From Ectothiorhodospira shaposhnikovii (GTDB lineage: Bacteria; Pseudomonadota; Gammaproteobacteria; Ectothiorhodospirales; Ectothiorhodospiraceae): a stretch of DNA of 64,000 nucleotides. Numbering within the stretch: the first letter of the stretch is position 1; every line of letters begins with the position of its first letter. A program made the translations under genes and the position numbers. The stretch is taken from positions 372,001-436,000 of the forward strand of contig NZ_JAJMLZ010000002.1 of the NCBI RefSeq assembly GCF_022227765.1, in the 5' to 3' direction. Of this stretch, positions 63,193 through 64,000 are shown piece after piece. The notes beneath the pieces were generated by a model that saw only the letters and a program-made list of their open reading frames with translations, was not told the DNA's origin and made no database searches.

Positions 63193-64000
63193 ATGCTCAT
63201 CGACAGCCACTGCCATTTCGACGTCCCGGCCTTTGACGCGGACCGGGAAGACTGCCGGCGACGTGCCCGGGAGGCGGGCGTGGAGGCCATGATCATCCCG
63301 GCCATCACGCGGGCCGGTTGGACACGACTCAGGGAAGTGGCGACCTCCCTGCCCGGACTTCATCCCGCCTACGGCTTGCACCCGGTCTATCTGCAGGCCC
63401 ACCGACCGACCGATATCCAGGCCCTGGATGACTGGCTGCGGCGCGAACCGGCCGTGGCGGTCGGGGAGTGCGGCCTGGATTTTTTCGTCCAGGGACTGGA
63501 TGAAAAAGCCCAGCAGGCCTGTTTCAGGGCACAACTGGATCTGGCGCTGACCCATGACCTGCCCGTCATCATCCACGCCCGACGGGCGGTGGATCAGGTC
63601 ACCCAGGCCCTGCGGCAACGACCGGGGCTCAAGGGTGTCGTACACAGCTTTTCCGGTAGCCGGCAACAGGCGGAAAAATTGCTGGAACTGGGATTTTTTC
63701 TCGGCCTCGGCGGCCCCCTCACCTACCCCCGGGCACAGCGCCTGCGCGCACTGGCGGCCTGGCTGCCGGCCCGTGCCTTGCTGGTGGAAAGCGACGCCCC
63801 CGACCAGCCGGGGCTGGCCCATCGGGGACAACGCAATGAGCCTGCCTGGCTGCCGGAAGTGGTCCGGACCCTGGCCGAACTGAGGGACGAATCCCCACGG
63901 GAGATCGCACGGATCACCCGCGACAACGCCATCCGGCTGTTCCGCCTGGACAGACCGGGCGGCATCCCCGATGATCCGCCCCTGACTCATCAGCCGCGGA
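63193..64000 (+). CDS. TatD-family metal-dependent hydrolase (cut by the window edge)
   Basis: The first 269 codons are visible and open to the edge. The protein begins MLIDSHCHFD, the D-x-H-x-H metal motif, and continues with GLHPVY, VGECGLDFF (Glu ligand), IIHARRA, VHSFSGS and LLVESDAPD (Asp ligand), the full TatD set. TatD enzymes are 3'-5' exonucleases or deacylases. A CGGAG ribosome site precedes the ATG. The visible part nearly covers the usual ~260-residue length, so the stop should be just beyond. Confidence 0.93.
   Translation, partial: MLIDSHCHFDVPAFDADREDCRRRAREAGVEAMIIPAITRAGWTRLREVATSLPGLHPAYGLHPVYLQAHRPTDIQALDDWLRREPAVAVGECGLDFFVQGLDEKAQQACFRAQLDLALTHDLPVIIHARRAVDQVTQALRQRPGLKGVVHSFSGSRQQAEKLLELGFFLGLGGPLTYPRAQRLRALAAWLPARALLVESDAPDQPGLAHRGQRNEPAWLPEVVRTLAELRDESPREIARITRDNAIRLFRLDRPGGIPDDPPLTHQPR

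Overview
The window is a stretch of GC-rich chromosome from a gammaproteobacterium. The best fit is a sulfur-oxidising member of the Ectothiorhodospiraceae/Chromatiales. This is inferred from a flavocytochrome c sulfide dehydrogenase pair (fccAB), a high-potential iron-sulfur protein, a TSUP-type (sulfite/sulfonate exporter family) membrane protein, a TRAP transporter, biosynthetic SpeA, gmk-rpoZ-spoT, and a his operon running into tatABC. There is no rRNA and no CRISPR array. One tRNA gene, tRNA-Thr(CGT), is present.

Layout. 1-4528 is the right end of a Tn7-like transposon of visibly lower GC (tnsA-tnsB-tnsC-tniQ, all minus strand, tniQ running off the left edge). It interrupts comM, whose 3' part begins at 4529. 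5.2-14.2 kb holds typA, a cupin, ycgL, a membrane protein, a lone pseudopilin, a HiPIP, a FetAB-like ABC pair, speA and an SDR. 14.3-20.6 kb holds tRNA-Thr, a glutathione peroxidase, a complete TRAP system, a TSUP exporter, a 47-residue membrane protein, a DsbA-like protein and a basic 103-residue protein. 20.7-26.7 kb (minus strand) holds gmk-rpoZ-spoT, a double thioredoxin-fold protein, fbp and a DUF4399 protein. 26.9-30.7 kb holds an alpha/beta hydrolase, sohB, an MFS transporter and ppnP. 30.7-41.9 kb is a complete gspC-N type II secretion operon, with an FHA-domain gene divergent from it. 42.6-49.8 kb holds gpmI and hisBHAFIE-tatABC. 50.0-56.4 kb holds fnr, dtd-pip, a candidate Csr/Rsm-type small RNA, ttcA, an LpxL-type acyltransferase, a PilZ protein and fccAB. 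56.4-64 kb holds ydcH, a periplasmic-binding-protein/porin/GGDEF-EAL operon, zur, fpr and tatD (cut by the right edge).

How the parts connect. TatABC is encoded here together with several twin-arginine substrates (HiPIP, TRAP binding protein, DsbA-like protein, FccB). A near-perfect FNR box sits at class II spacing in front of fccAB, and fnr lies about 4 kb away, so sulfide oxidation is probably under FNR control. 

The most notable unannotated signal is 52233-52487. A GacA/UvrY-type palindrome is followed by a ~155-nt transcript candidate with about ten GGA motifs, four of them in predicted hairpin loops, and a strong intrinsic terminator ending 18 nt before the ttcA start codon. It has the architecture of a CsrB/RsmZ sRNA that sequesters CsrA. 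Other points of interest are the comM insertion site of the Tn7-like element, a lipobox in FccB, a long Ala-rich tail on TatC, and palindromic REP/dRS3-like repeats, one pair of which lies inside the his operon.
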